Below are positions 33,430 through 42,373 of a stretch of 64,000 nucleotides of DNA, in pieces. The stretch spans positions 164,924 to 228,923 of the forward strand of contig NZ_AXBF01000005.1 in the NCBI RefSeq assembly GCF_000473205.1, in the 5' to 3' direction. The notes below the pieces were generated by a model, which was not told where the DNA came from, made no database searches, and saw nothing but the letters and a program-made list of their open reading frames with translations. Source of the DNA: Pseudophaeobacter arcticus DSM 23566. Its GTDB lineage: Bacteria > Pseudomonadota > Alphaproteobacteria > Rhodobacterales > Rhodobacteraceae. The position numbers and the translations under genes are program-made. Each line of letters starts with the position of its first letter. Position 1 is the first letter of the stretch.

Positions 33430-34338
33430 CTACATCTGATTTTGGCTCGATTCGTACGGCATGAGGCCAAGTCGTTCCGCCCGCTCCAACAGCATTTTCA
33501 CCGAAGACGGCTGCCATCTTGTTCGGCCACGAGGCGTGCGTTCGCGCATCGCTTCCAGCCGGGTGCAGATCGCCTGAAGCGTGATGTCGGGGTCCGCGCC
33601 CTTGATGCCGGCGACGATGGCGGGCAGACGGTCGTCGGTTTCGCGGCGCCCGGCGCGGGCCAGCACCTCGGCCGGCAGGAAGCCGTCGCCGACATAGGCC
33701 TTCACAGCGCGCAAGAGACGGCTTTGGGTCCAGCGACGCGCCTCGGGCAAGGGGCCGTTGATGATGCGCACCACGTCTTCCCAGGCCAAGTCGGGTCGCA
33801 ACCGGCGCACATGGGGCACCCAATCTTGTGCCGTCTCGTTCAGACGCTCCATGTAGCCGTCTTGTCGCGCCAGCCGTACTTTGCGAAGAGCAGCAGGGTC
33901 TTTGGCCCGCAGTCCAGGGTTCCCGCCGACCCGGCCCTTGGTACGGGCGCTCGCCAGCCCTGCTTTGGTACGTTCCCGGATCAGCGCCCGCTCGAACTCG
34001 GCCGCGGCGCCCAGAACCTGCAGCGTGAACTTGCCTTGCGGGGATCCGGTGTCGATCGGGTCCTGAATGGAACGAAAGAACGCCCCCCTGGCCTCCAACC
34101 GTTCGATCACCTCGAGAAGGTGCGACAGAGACCGTGCGAGCCGGTCGATCCGTACGACAACCAGCGTGTCGCCCTTGCTAATGCGCTCCAGCAAGCGGGC
34201 AAGCACCGGCCGGGCACGATTGCCGCCTGAGGCGTGCTCTTCGAAGATCTCGACGCATCCCGCAGTTTGCAGGGCCTCAGACTGGGGCAGGGGGGTCTGA
34301 TCCTCTGTGGATACGCGCGCATAGCCTATCAGGGGCAT
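33430..34338 (-). CDS. Serine recombinase (resolvase/invertase family)
   Basis: A 302-residue serine recombinase. The catalytic domain begins PLIGYARVSTEDQ with Ser10 and includes RIDRLARSLSHLLEVIE and GAAAEFERALIRERT. The C-terminus is longer than in small resolvases and contains helices I cannot assign. It probably resolves plasmid multimers. The ATG at 34338 is used. The upstream region holds the candidate res palindrome CTGTTTGTAAACAG (34381-34394). Confidence 0.87.
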   Translation of the reverse strand: MPLIGYARVSTEDQTPLPQSEALQTAGCVEIFEEHASGGNRARPVLARLLERISKGDTLVVVRIDRLARSLSHLLEVIERLEARGAFFRSIQDPIDTGSPQGKFTLQVLGAAAEFERALIRERTKAGLASARTKGRVGGNPGLRAKDPAALRKVRLARQDGYMERLNETAQDWVPHVRRLRPDLAWEDVVRIINGPLPEARRWTQSRLLRAVKAYVGDGFLPAEVLARAGRRETDDRLPAIVAGIKGADPDITLQAICTRLEAMRERTPRGRTRWQPSSVKMLLERAERLGLMPYESSQNQM

Positions 34339-34380
34339 GAAAATCGGCCGTTTGCAATTTCATATACCGTTACTAAACGA

Positions 34381-34394
34381 CTGTTTGTAAACAG
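34381..34394. promoter_or_regulatory. Candidate resolvase site CTGTTTGTAAACAG
   Basis: A 6+2+6 perfect palindrome 43 bp upstream of the resolvase start, in an AT-rich patch. Position suggests part of a res site or the resolvase operator. Confidence 0.35.
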
Positions 34395-34539
34395 ATGCAA
34401 GGGCGTGCTCTGTGGCGCTGTTCATCATAAAGCCGTTGGTTTCCATACGCTGAGCGCGATCAGAGAAATCTCGCAGACCACCGAGCGCGCGTGCTATATA
34501 AGGTATGCAGGCGCACTCTGACAAAACACTTGGGTAAAA

Positions 34540-34561
34540 TGCAAAAGTGCCGTATTTTGCA
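34540..34561. promoter_or_regulatory. Inverted repeat at the start of the HTH gene
   Basis: TGCAAAA (34540-34546) and TTTTGCA (34555-34561) frame the start region of the plus-strand HTH gene, with the ATG 3 bp further. It is a probable operator for that protein's own regulation. Confidence 0.45.
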
Positions 34562-34564
34562 CAT

Positions 34565-35644
34565 ATGAAGCCTCAAGTTTCCACGCAGTATGATATTTTT
34601 GACGACCCTCTAGTGGATGCGGAGGGGCTCGAAGAGGCGTCTGAGGACGACCTGTGGTTCCTGCCCGGTCCGATGGAAGTGGAGCCGGAATATCTGCCGC
34701 CCGGACCGAGGGCAGAGCTGCGTGAAACCGCAGTCCTCGACGATTGGCGGAAGGCAGAGGCAGGCAATGCCGCCCATCTCGCCCGTGTGGCTGGCCGGAT
34801 TGGCGCACTGGATGACCGTCTGCACCGTGGTCCGGAGGGCTGGCGGCACAGGCTCGCGCTGATGGAGGCGGCAGACCTCAGCTGGTTTGCAGGCGACCGA
34901 ATTGGCCCGGATCGGCTGGCGCTCTGGATATCCATGCGCTTGTCCGGCGTGCAGGACGACACCGCAGCGCTCGCGCGTGTCGGATGGGCAGTGCGGCGTC
35001 TGACAGGCGGTCCCGGCCCAGGGGTGGACCTGTCCGCTTTCCTCGATCGCCGTGACCCCGAAAACATGGCGGATGAAGCCGAGCCCTTTGCGGATCGCGC
35101 GGGCGGTTGGCTTGACCTGATGGCGCAAGCCGCCGACCTGCACCCGATCACACGCGCCTGCATGGGGTTTCACCTCTGGAGCCTTGCGGGCCTCGGGCAA
35201 CAGGGCGACCGGATGGAAGCGGCGGTTACCGCCGCACGCATTGCCGCCAGCGAAGGCCCGAGTTCGAATGGGGGGGCCATCTTTGCGCCTCTGGCTACAC
35301 GCGGGGCAGGGGGGCTGCGCGCCAGTGGCCCATCGGCTGAGCGCTTAGAGCGTTGGCTCGAGGGAATGGAAACAGCATGCCTGACAGCAATGCGACACCT
35401 CGACGATATCCAGGCATGGTCAGCTCGGGCGGAAACCATGATGGCCCCGCTCTCTGGGAAGACACCACCAGCATTGCGCGCCGTGCTGACCGAATGGCCC
35501 GTCGTCTCCGCCCCAATGGCCGAGACCCTGACCGGTGCCAGCCGCGCCGCCGTCCAGCGAAACCTCGCCTGGATGGAAACGCGAGGCCTGATCCGCGAGG
35601 TGACTGGGCAGGGACGATATCGGATGTGGCGCACCACGACCTAA
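34565..35644 (+). CDS. Plasmid HTH protein (RHE_PE00001/DUF1612-like)
   Basis: A 359-residue protein. The N-terminus is acidic and mostly helical (DDWRKAEAGNAAHLARVAGR). The last 50 residues form a winged HTH-like element (LTGASRAAVQRNLAWMETRG, then GRYRMWR). The C-terminal helix-turn-helix resembles that of RHE_PE00001/DUF1612 plasmid proteins; this is a tentative family match. A GTG at 34547 would add six residues; neither start has a clear ribosome-binding site. An inverted repeat covers the start region. Confidence 0.65.
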   Translation: MKPQVSTQYDIFDDPLVDAEGLEEASEDDLWFLPGPMEVEPEYLPPGPRAELRETAVLDDWRKAEAGNAAHLARVAGRIGALDDRLHRGPEGWRHRLALMEAADLSWFAGDRIGPDRLALWISMRLSGVQDDTAALARVGWAVRRLTGGPGPGVDLSAFLDRRDPENMADEAEPFADRAGGWLDLMAQAADLHPITRACMGFHLWSLAGLGQQGDRMEAAVTAARIAASEGPSSNGGAIFAPLATRGAGGLRASGPSAERLERWLEGMETACLTAMRHLDDIQAWSARAETMMAPLSGKTPPALRAVLTEWPVVSAPMAETLTGASRAAVQRNLAWMETRGLIREVTGQGRYRMWRTTT

Positions 35645-35924
35645 GAGATGAGCGTCATCGCTCGGTATCCTGACGGGTGCGTGCCAGTCGGCCAAAGTTC
35701 CGGTAGGAGGAGGCAAAGCCCGCCGGAACCTTGGTAATCAAGGTGCTCGAAGTTGGAGATACTCCTCGCCAGTGCGCAAGGTCGCTGTGGCCGGCGCTTC
35801 CGTGCGGTTGTGCCTTCACCATCTATGATTACTGGTGAAGGCGGCGAGCAAGACGCCCGGTATTTTGAACACCGCGCGGCCCTGTTTGTCGTTGCTGCTT
35901 TGCTTGCCCCCGTCACCGTGCAAG

Positions 35925-36119
35925 TCAAAGTTCACCATACTGCCGTTCGCGGCTCAGGCGAAGCGGGCGATATGGCCCTCCTCCATCGCCAGCTTCGACA
36001 GGATCTGACTCTGCAGCAACCGTGGACTCGGGAACAGGCCGGGTCAGGCTGGGCGCCGCGCGGATCTTTTCGTAGTAGCGGATGGTAAATTGCGGATCAC
36101 AAGGATCGTGTGTGTTCAC
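35925..36119 (-). pseudogene. Possible remnant of a MerR-family gene
   Basis: A 64-codon minus-strand frame contains PQFTIRYYEKIRAAPSLTRP, similar to the 'TIRYYExIGLLPxPxR' recognition segment of MerR regulators. Everything after it diverges, and another frame continues differently. Short, broken, and adjacent to MerR-controlled genes; probably a fragment. Confidence 0.4.
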
Positions 36120-36131
36120 GAAAATATGTCC

Positions 36132-36162
36132 TTGAACCTCTAGCCACTAGAAGTCTTATCTA
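36132..36162 (+). promoter_or_regulatory. MerR-type promoter of the L,D-transpeptidase gene
   Basis: TTGAAC (36132-36137), a 19-bp spacer, TATCTA (36157-36162). The dyad CCTCTAG-CCA-CTAGAAG (36137-36153) matches the operator of the ten-gene operon at 47847-47863 with one arm mismatch. Confidence 0.75.
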
Positions 36163-36223
36163 ATCAAAGTGAACAGATACCGTTCTTGCCATAGATTGCT
36201 GGTGGGAACCGAAAGGGTAAGAC

Positions 36224-36886
36224 ATGCTGACAAGACGACACTTCATTCAAACAACAACGGCGCTATTCTCCGCGTCTGTTTCCAGCCCCCTGTTGGCCGA
36301 TACCTGGCCCGCCGAGGCACAGAAAGCTGAATGGGACGCGCAAGTCACGCCGCCCGGATTCGATCCGGCTACGTCAAACCCTTGGGGCCTACACCCGCGC
36401 TTTTTGCCCCAGCGCGTGGTCGCGAAACCCGGACTCGTGCCAGGAGACATCCATGTCGATGCAGTCGCGCGGTATCTCTATCATATCGAGGAGAGCGGGA
36501 CCGCAATGCGCTACGGTGTGGCCATTGCCCGGGGCAACCTATATGAGCCCGGGGTCTACACGATCAAACGCAAGGTGAGGTGGCCGCATTGGACGCCGAC
36601 CCAGAACATGATCGAGCGGGATCCGGAAAACGCACGATGGGCCGACGGGATGGAACCCGGCCCCGAAAACGCTTTGGGATCACGAGCCATCTATCTGTAC
36701 GTCGGAGACCGCGACACTTATCTTCGAATACACGGCACGCCCTATCCGCGAAGTATCGGCGGTCGAGCCAGTTCGGGTTGCGTGCGGATGGTCATGGCTC
36801 ACATTAACGAACTTTATCCCAACGTTGAGATCGAATCGACGGCACATTTGTACTCAGCGGAGGACAGTGTCACCGCGCGAAGTTGA
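36224..36886 (+). CDS. Exported L,D-transpeptidase (YkuD)
   Basis: A 220-residue protein with an N-terminal export signal (TRRHFIQTTTALFSASVSSP, residues 3-22; twin arginine). Its YkuD domain has the catalytic motif H170-G-T-P-Y-P, SIGGRASSG, C186-V-R188. Such enzymes form 3-3 cross-links or attach lipoproteins in peptidoglycan. It has its own MerR-type promoter 62 nt upstream, so it probably belongs to the metal-induced set. Confidence 0.9.
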   Translation: MLTRRHFIQTTTALFSASVSSPLLADTWPAEAQKAEWDAQVTPPGFDPATSNPWGLHPRFLPQRVVAKPGLVPGDIHVDAVARYLYHIEESGTAMRYGVAIARGNLYEPGVYTIKRKVRWPHWTPTQNMIERDPENARWADGMEPGPENALGSRAIYLYVGDRDTYLRIHGTPYPRSIGGRASSGCVRMVMAHINELYPNVEIESTAHLYSAEDSVTARS

Positions 36887-36934
36887 GTGTGGTGCGTAGG
36901 TCTGAGGCGCGTTGATGCAACGTGTGGCGCGTCC

Positions 36935-37219
36935 TCAAGCTTCGCGTGCCACGCAGATCGGATTACCGTTCGCCGTACGCAACGGCAGCAGCGTCGTTTC
37001 GACCGGCCCGCTGTGTTCGTACCAATAGCAGCCGTCTTCCGGCATGAGGCGCGCCGTTGCAACATCCTGATCCGGAGCAGCCATCGCAACCACGGCTTCG
37101 GGAACGTTGCCCGTCTGGTCTGCCGTGTCGTTCGGCCCTGTCGGCTGGATGGCGCATCCTGTCGTGAGCAAAAGCGCCACCGCAACCATCATTTTTTGCT
37201 TCAGCATCAAAACCTGCAT
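36935..37219 (-). CDS. Small lipoprotein of unknown function
   Basis: A 94-residue protein with a lipoprotein signal ending in the lipobox LLTTGC (Cys about 22). After it come an acidic linker and a C-terminal domain (PEDGCYWYEHSGPVETTLLP) with two more cysteines. A GAAAGGA site precedes the ATG at 37219. It lies convergent to the L,D-transpeptidase and divergent from the ATPase. I do not recognise the family; an envelope role is plausible. Confidence 0.7.
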   Translation of the reverse strand: MQVLMLKQKMMVAVALLLTTGCAIQPTGPNDTADQTGNVPEAVVAMAAPDQDVATARLMPEDGCYWYEHSGPVETTLLPLRTANGNPICVAREA

Positions 37220-37338
37220 CGAGTTTCCTTTCTTTTCTGTTTTTCTTCGTATCGGCTTTCTATGCCTAACGCCGTGATTGAGGCTGTCGTCGGACCGTCT
37301 AGCAAGAAAACAAACGGAAATACCACCGAACTTTTCTC

Positions 37339-37369
37339 TTGAAGCTCTAGCTACTGTAGGGGCTATGTC
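37339..37369 (+). promoter_or_regulatory. MerR-type promoter of the metal ATPase gene
   Basis: TTGAAG (37339-37344), 19-bp spacer, TATGTC (37364-37369). The spacer holds CTCTAG-CTA-CTGTAG, a variant of the operator seen at 36137 and 47847. It lies 33 nt from the ATPase start. Confidence 0.75.
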
Positions 37370-37401
37370 ATGACAAAGCACCCGAATCCAGAGGTCCGTT
37401 C

Positions 37402-39756
37402 ATGCCGTCCGACACCCACCGCCACGATCACGATCACGCCGAAGACGCCCAGGCAAGCGGCGGCAGTTGCTGTGGTAGCGCCGGAACGTGCGGCGACATC
37501 GCACCGACGACGCCCGCCCCAACCGGCGGGCGCAGTTTTCAGGTGTCCGGCCTCGATTGCGCCGAGGAGGTCGCGATCTTGAATAAGGTAATCGGCCCGC
37601 AGATCGGCGGGGCCGAGCATCTCGCGTTCGATGTGATCAACGGGAGGATGACCATTCTCGACAGCGCAAAGAGTGTATCGGACGACGAAGTTGCGGAACT
37701 TGTCGCGAGCACCGGCATGACCGCGAAGCCGTGGAATGCCGAGAACGCGTCGGTCGACCAAGCGGCCCATCTTGCACGACAGCGGCTGTTTACGGCTCTC
37801 AGCGGCGGCTTCTGGGCGGCGGGTTTTCTCTGGCACATCGTCGAGACAGGTATGGGCGGGGCGCTCGGCCTCTTCGCGGGGCACGGCGAAGCGCCGATGC
37901 CGCTGGCCGAGGCAGGGCTTTTTGCAGTTGCTATCCTATTCGGCGTTTGGCTTGTGGCACCGAAGGCATGGTCGTCCGCACGTCGGCTGTCGCCCGACAT
38001 GAACCTGCTGATGGTTGTCGCAGTCGCCGGAGCCATCGGGCTCGGTGAATTCTTCGAGGCAGCGACAGTGGCTTTTTTCTTTTCGCTGTCCCTCTTTCTC
38101 GAAAGCTGGAGCGTTGGGCGCGCGCGGAACGCGGTGTCGGCGCTCCTGGATCTTGCGCCACCCACCGCGCGCGTGATCCGCGATGACGGAAGCGAGACCG
38201 ACATGCCGGCGGCGCAAGTCGCCGTAGGCTCAAGCTTTATTGTACGCGGTGGCGACCGTATCCCGCTCGACGGCCTGGTGACGGGTGGCGCGGGCGCGGT
38301 CGACCAGGCGCCGATCACTGGCGAAAGTGCTTTGATACCCAAAGAGGCCGGAGACGAGGTCTATGCGGGCACGATCAACGGCGAAGGTACACTAACGGTG
38401 CGCGCCACGAAGGCCGCCTCGGATACCGTCTTGGCCAAGATCATCCGCATGGTCGGCGACGCTCATGCCCGCCGCGCGCCCGTGGAACAGTGGGTGGCAA
38501 AGTTCGCCCGCATCTACACGCCTATCGTCATGGCTCTCGCCGTCGCAATTGCGCTACTGCCGCCGCTTATCTTCGGCGGAGCCTGGGATTACTGGTTCTA
38601 CAATGCCCTCGTGCTGCTGGTGATCGCTTGCCCATGTGCTCTGGTCATCTCGACCCCTGTCTCCATCGTCGCAGCGCTCACCGCTTCGGCGCGGGCGGGC
38701 GTCCTCATCAAGGGCGGTGCCTATGTAGAGGCGCCGGGCAGGACGACGGCGCTGGCCATGGACAAGACCGGCACAATCACCATGGGCCAGCCGGAAGTGG
38801 CGGCGGTGCACCCGCTGGGCGGGGCTTCAGCGCAAGATCTGATGACCCTCGCCGCAGGACTGGAGGCACGTTCGTCGCACCCTTTGGCGCGTGCCATTCT
38901 CGCGCGGGCGGAGGCCGACGGCGTCAAGGTGTCCGCCGCAGAGGATACCCGCACCATTCCCGGCAGGGGGCTTGAAGGACGCACTGACGGACGGTCGATC
39001 TGGCTGGGGTCGGACCGGTTTGCCGAGGAGAAGGGTTTCGGCGACGCCATTCCGAAGGATCTGCGGGAGCGGATCGAAGGCGCCGGCAGCACCCTTGTCG
39101 CTGTCGGCGATGAATCCGGTGTGACGGGCATTCTTGAACTGCGCGATCGCATCCGCCCTGATGCCAAGGGCATCGTGGCGCAACTTCACGCGCAGGGCGT
39201 GAAGACCATCGTCATGCTGACCGGTGACAACGAGCGAACAGCGCGCGCCGTTGCCGCCGAGGTCGGTATCGACGAGGTGCGCGCTGAGCTTCTGCCCGAA
39301 GACAAGGTGACAGCCATCGAAGACCTGGTCAAAACTCACGACATGGTTGCCATGATCGGCGACGGGGTGAACGATGCACCCGCAATGGCGCGCGCGCATT
39401 ATGCCATCGCGATGGGTGCGGTTGGTTCTGACGCGGCAATCGAGACGGCGGACATTGCCCTTATGACCGACGACCTCGGCAAGGTGCCTTGGCTGATCGG
39501 TCATTCGCGCCGGACAATGTCGATTATCCATCAGAACATCGGTATTTCCTTGGCGACCAAGGGAGTTTTCGTTGTCGCTACCGCGTTCGGAATGGCATCG
39601 ATGTGGGGCGCTATTGCAGCCGACGTGGGTGTGTCATTGCTGGTGGTGGCGAACGCCCTGCGCCTGCTCAACAGCCAAGAGGCCAAGGCACCGCCGTCCG
39701 GTGGCGAGCAGGTTGGGCCACAGATCGCAAAGGCCGCGCTTGCCCACGGACATTGA
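37402..39756 (+). CDS. PIB-type heavy-metal-exporting ATPase (Zn/Cd/Pb class)
   Basis: A 784-residue ATP-driven metal exporter. The His/Cys-rich N-terminus (HRHDHDH, SCCG) is followed by a metal-binding domain with GLDCAEEV (C53). Eight membrane segments carry the translocation motif CPC (410-412). The catalytic motifs are TGES (306-309), DKTGT with the phosphorylated D454, SSHPL and GDGVNDAP (653-660). CPC with a zinc-type core points to Zn/Cd/Pb. It is controlled by its own MerR-type promoter, so PbrA/CadA-like function is likely; the exact metal is not readable. Confidence 0.92.
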   Translation: MPSDTHRHDHDHAEDAQASGGSCCGSAGTCGDIAPTTPAPTGGRSFQVSGLDCAEEVAILNKVIGPQIGGAEHLAFDVINGRMTILDSAKSVSDDEVAELVASTGMTAKPWNAENASVDQAAHLARQRLFTALSGGFWAAGFLWHIVETGMGGALGLFAGHGEAPMPLAEAGLFAVAILFGVWLVAPKAWSSARRLSPDMNLLMVVAVAGAIGLGEFFEAATVAFFFSLSLFLESWSVGRARNAVSALLDLAPPTARVIRDDGSETDMPAAQVAVGSSFIVRGGDRIPLDGLVTGGAGAVDQAPITGESALIPKEAGDEVYAGTINGEGTLTVRATKAASDTVLAKIIRMVGDAHARRAPVEQWVAKFARIYTPIVMALAVAIALLPPLIFGGAWDYWFYNALVLLVIACPCALVISTPVSIVAALTASARAGVLIKGGAYVEAPGRTTALAMDKTGTITMGQPEVAAVHPLGGASAQDLMTLAAGLEARSSHPLARAILARAEADGVKVSAAEDTRTIPGRGLEGRTDGRSIWLGSDRFAEEKGFGDAIPKDLRERIEGAGSTLVAVGDESGVTGILELRDRIRPDAKGIVAQLHAQGVKTIVMLTGDNERTARAVAAEVGIDEVRAELLPEDKVTAIEDLVKTHDMVAMIGDGVNDAPAMARAHYAIAMGAVGSDAAIETADIALMTDDLGKVPWLIGHSRRTMSIIHQNIGISLATKGVFVVATAFGMASMWGAIAADVGVSLLVVANALRLLNSQEAKAPPSGGEQVGPQIAKAALAHGH

Positions 39757-39819
39757 TCACGCGGCATTTGCAAGGTAACATTATTTCCATATCAGACCTC
39801 ACGAAAGAGGCATCGAGCA

Positions 39820-40332
39820 GTGAAAACCATCCGATTTCCCCGCCGCGCCGTCCTGTTGGGTGGCTTAGCGGCCTTTTTGTCGGGCTGTGCCGGCAAGTTC
39901 CGCAGCTATGACGGACCCGAAGTGACGCGACTTCGGCTCTACAAGGGACAGCGTTTGCTTGTTCTCGACGGATCCGATCGCGTGCTGCAAACCTATCCGA
40001 TCGGGCTGGGCTTCGCTCCTCAGGGTCACAAGCAATTCGAGGGAGACGGTCGGACCCCGGAGGGCACCTACATAGTCGATAAGCGCAACCCTGAAAGTAC
40101 GTATCATCTTTCAGTTGGCATCTCTTATCCGAATGAGGCCGACATCGCCTTTGCCGAAGCGCAGGGCCTTTCCCCCGGCGGCGACATCTTCATCCATGGT
40201 GGTCCACGCCCCGGCATCGACCCGACGGACATCCGCGACTGGACAGCTGGCTGCATCGCGGTCACAGATCGGCAGATCGAGGACATCTATGCAATGGTGA
40301 AGGACGGAACGCCTATCCACATCTATGCATGA
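39820..40332 (+). CDS. Lipoprotein L,D-transpeptidase (YkuD family)
   Basis: A 170-residue protein with a lipobox LSGCAG (Cys about 22) and a YkuD domain. The catalytic part is HGGPRPG with a histidine near 126 and DWTAGCIAVTD with the active cysteine near 145. The start is a GTG at 39820 with an AAAGAGG site. Its 3' end overlaps the convergent lnt gene by 20 nt. It follows the ATPase by 63 nt and may share its transcript. Confidence 0.87.
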   Translation: MKTIRFPRRAVLLGGLAAFLSGCAGKFRSYDGPEVTRLRLYKGQRLLVLDGSDRVLQTYPIGLGFAPQGHKQFEGDGRTPEGTYIVDKRNPESTYHLSVGISYPNEADIAFAEAQGLSPGGDIFIHGGPRPGIDPTDIRDWTAGCIAVTDRQIEDIYAMVKDGTPIHIYA

Positions 40333-41890
40333 CGGTCTTTCTCATGCGGCGGTAGTTAGCCGTCGCATTGGCCGCCAGAGCCCAGCTCCACGAAGCCAAG
40401 ATGAGCGCCAGCAACATCCAGTCCCCAAAAAGCGCATATGGCGTAGGCGGCCGCGCAGAGGGAAGATCAGCGTCGACTATGCCCCTTTCCCCGGTATCGA
40501 GCCGCGCAACGATCTCTCCGTTCGCGTCGATGACGGCAGAGATGCCCGTATTCGCGGCTCGGATGACAGGAAGGCCTTCCTCTACGGCGCGCATACGTGC
40601 GGAAGCCAGATGCTGCTCGGGTCCGATGCTGGTTCCAAACCAGGCATCGTTTGTCGCGTTAAAAATCCAGTCGGGTCGGAACAGGTCGTCGACCACATGG
40701 CCTGGGAAGATGATCTCATAGCAGATCGCCACGGCGACCAGCGGCACACCCGGAAGCGCAAGCGTTCGCAGGCCCGGTCCAGGCGTAAAATCGCCCAGCC
40801 CCGCTGTCAGCCGCTCGATCGGCAACCAGCCGCGGAATGGAGTGTATTCGCCAAAGGGCACGAGATGGTGTTTCGCGTATCCGGTCAGGATCTCACTGTT
40901 ATCGTCAAAAGCCTGGACGGTGTTGAAATATCGGGTGCCATCCTCACTCGGTACACGGTCCGGCACTCCGGTGAGCAGCACGCTGCCGTCCGGAAGCGCA
41001 GCCGCGATACGGGATCGCGCCTGGGCATCCTCATCGAGGAAACCGGGAAAGGCAGTTTCCGGCCAGAGAAGAACGTCGAAATCGCCGGGCTGGGTTGAAA
41101 GCTCGATATAGCGCGCGAAGGTCGCCTCGCGGTTCTCGGGCGCCCATTTCTCCTCTTGGGGTACGTTGCCCTGAACGATGCGCAGGTCGACATCCGGTGG
41201 CTGTGGTGCATCCGACTGGAGGCGAAGCGTGCCGATGGCCCACATCGTTACGATGCCGGCCAGCGGCATGAGCGAGATGATCAATCGTTGTCGCCCGACC
41301 GCCATGAGAGCCGCGCCGGGGAGTGCCGCTACGAACACGGTGAGAAAGCTTAGCCCATAACTTCCCACCCAGGCGGCGGGCTGGCGAAGGGCGGCGTAAT
41401 CAACAAGAGCGTAGCCGGCGAGGTTCCACGGAAAACCTGTCAGAACGTGACCGCGCAACCACTCGGCCGCGGTCCATGAGGTCGCGAACAGGAGGCAGGC
41501 CAGGAGACTGCCCATGGCTCCGCGCCGCGCGATTTCGACGAAGAGCACGGCGGCAATGGCCGGGAAAATCGCGAGACCTGCGGACAATCCCGCGACGGCC
41601 GGGATCGCCAGCGCCCCGAAACGCTCGGCCTCGACGTAGAAACTTTCCGCGATCCACGAAATCCCGAAACCGAACTGGCCGAGACCAAACGCCCAGCCGA
41701 CGAGAAAAGCACGCCCGAAGGAGAGGTCGCGAAGACCGACAAACAACGCAGAATAGGCAACGGGAACAAGCAGGAGAATCGAGAAAGGCGGGAAGGTTAG
41801 AACGGTCAGCGCCCCGGCGGCGAAACCAAGCGTCATCCGCGAGAGCAGACGTTTGCGCAGAGCGAAGCAGTTCAGAATTACCGGCTTCAC
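40313..41890 (-). CDS. lnt: Apolipoprotein N-acyltransferase
   Basis: A 525-residue inner-membrane enzyme that adds the third acyl chain to lipoproteins. Several N-terminal membrane helices precede a nitrilase-like domain with the triad glutamate (WPETAFP), lysine (AKHHLVPFGEY) and cysteine (ICYEIIFP). I place the start at the GTG at 41890, which overlaps the lspA stop (GTGA) and gives the usual length. A downstream ATG at 41836 would remove the first residues. It is the last gene of the ten-gene operon. Confidence 0.9.
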   Translation of the reverse strand: MKPVILNCFALRKRLLSRMTLGFAAGALTVLTFPPFSILLLVPVAYSALFVGLRDLSFGRAFLVGWAFGLGQFGFGISWIAESFYVEAERFGALAIPAVAGLSAGLAIFPAIAAVLFVEIARRGAMGSLLACLLFATSWTAAEWLRGHVLTGFPWNLAGYALVDYAALRQPAAWVGSYGLSFLTVFVAALPGAALMAVGRQRLIISLMPLAGIVTMWAIGTLRLQSDAPQPPDVDLRIVQGNVPQEEKWAPENREATFARYIELSTQPGDFDVLLWPETAFPGFLDEDAQARSRIAAALPDGSVLLTGVPDRVPSEDGTRYFNTVQAFDDNSEILTGYAKHHLVPFGEYTPFRGWLPIERLTAGLGDFTPGPGLRTLALPGVPLVAVAICYEIIFPGHVVDDLFRPDWIFNATNDAWFGTSIGPEQHLASARMRAVEEGLPVIRAANTGISAVIDANGEIVARLDTGERGIVDADLPSARPPTPYALFGDWMLLALILASWSWALAANATANYRRMRKTVMHRCG

Positions 41891-42369
41891 GACTTGATCG
41901 GACGCCGCGCACTGATCCAGGGTGCGGCGAGCAAGAGCCCCACGCCACTGACGACAAACACATCGGCCATGTTGAAGGCAGGCCAATGCGTTGAGTTGAT
42001 GTAGAAATCCAGGAAGTCCGTTACAGCCCGATACCGCACACGATCAAAGACATTGCCCAAGGCCCCACCAATAATCGCGCCATAGGCAAGCGTTTCAACC
42101 GCATTTTCGGCGCGAAACAGCATAACCCCCAGCCAGCCGCAGATGGCAAGAGCGAGAGCTATGAGGCTCCACCATGGTGCGCCGCCAAGTAGTCCGAAAG
42201 TGACGCCATCATTGCGATAAAAGACAAGGTTAAAACCTGGAAACACGGCGATTCCAGTGCTTAAGGAGGCCGCATTCGCCACAACAATGGCTTTTGTGAT
42301 CTGATCGATTACGAAAGCGGTAAGCGCCGCAAAAATACCGATCACCGGAGATAGTTTATGCACTGGCAT
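41887..42369 (-). CDS. lspA: Lipoprotein signal peptidase (LspA; PbrC-like context)
   Basis: A 160-residue inner-membrane aspartyl protease that cleaves lipoprotein signal peptides. Four membrane helices carry the family motifs GNVFDRVRYRAVTDFLDF (first Asp) and FNMADVF (second Asp). lspA genes occur in lead-resistance operons as pbrC, and the neighbours here (ATPase, MerR, ZIP) fit that. It begins 4 nt after the ZIP gene, with GGGGTGA as a likely ribosome-binding site. Confidence 0.92.
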   Translation of the reverse strand: MPVHKLSPVIGIFAALTAFVIDQITKAIVVANAASLSTGIAVFPGFNLVFYRNDGVTFGLLGGAPWWSLIALALAICGWLGVMLFRAENAVETLAYGAIIGGALGNVFDRVRYRAVTDFLDFYINSTHWPAFNMADVFVVSGVGLLLAAPWISARRPIKS

Positions 42370-42373
42370 TGCG

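Larger units (their letters stand above)
35645..36223. other. Intergenic boundary between plasmid backbone and metal island
   Basis: A 579-bp region. It holds a possible MerR-gene remnant on the minus strand (35925-36119) and, at 36132-36162, a MerR-type promoter for the L,D-transpeptidase gene. The rest shows no recognisable gene and looks degraded. Confidence 0.5.
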
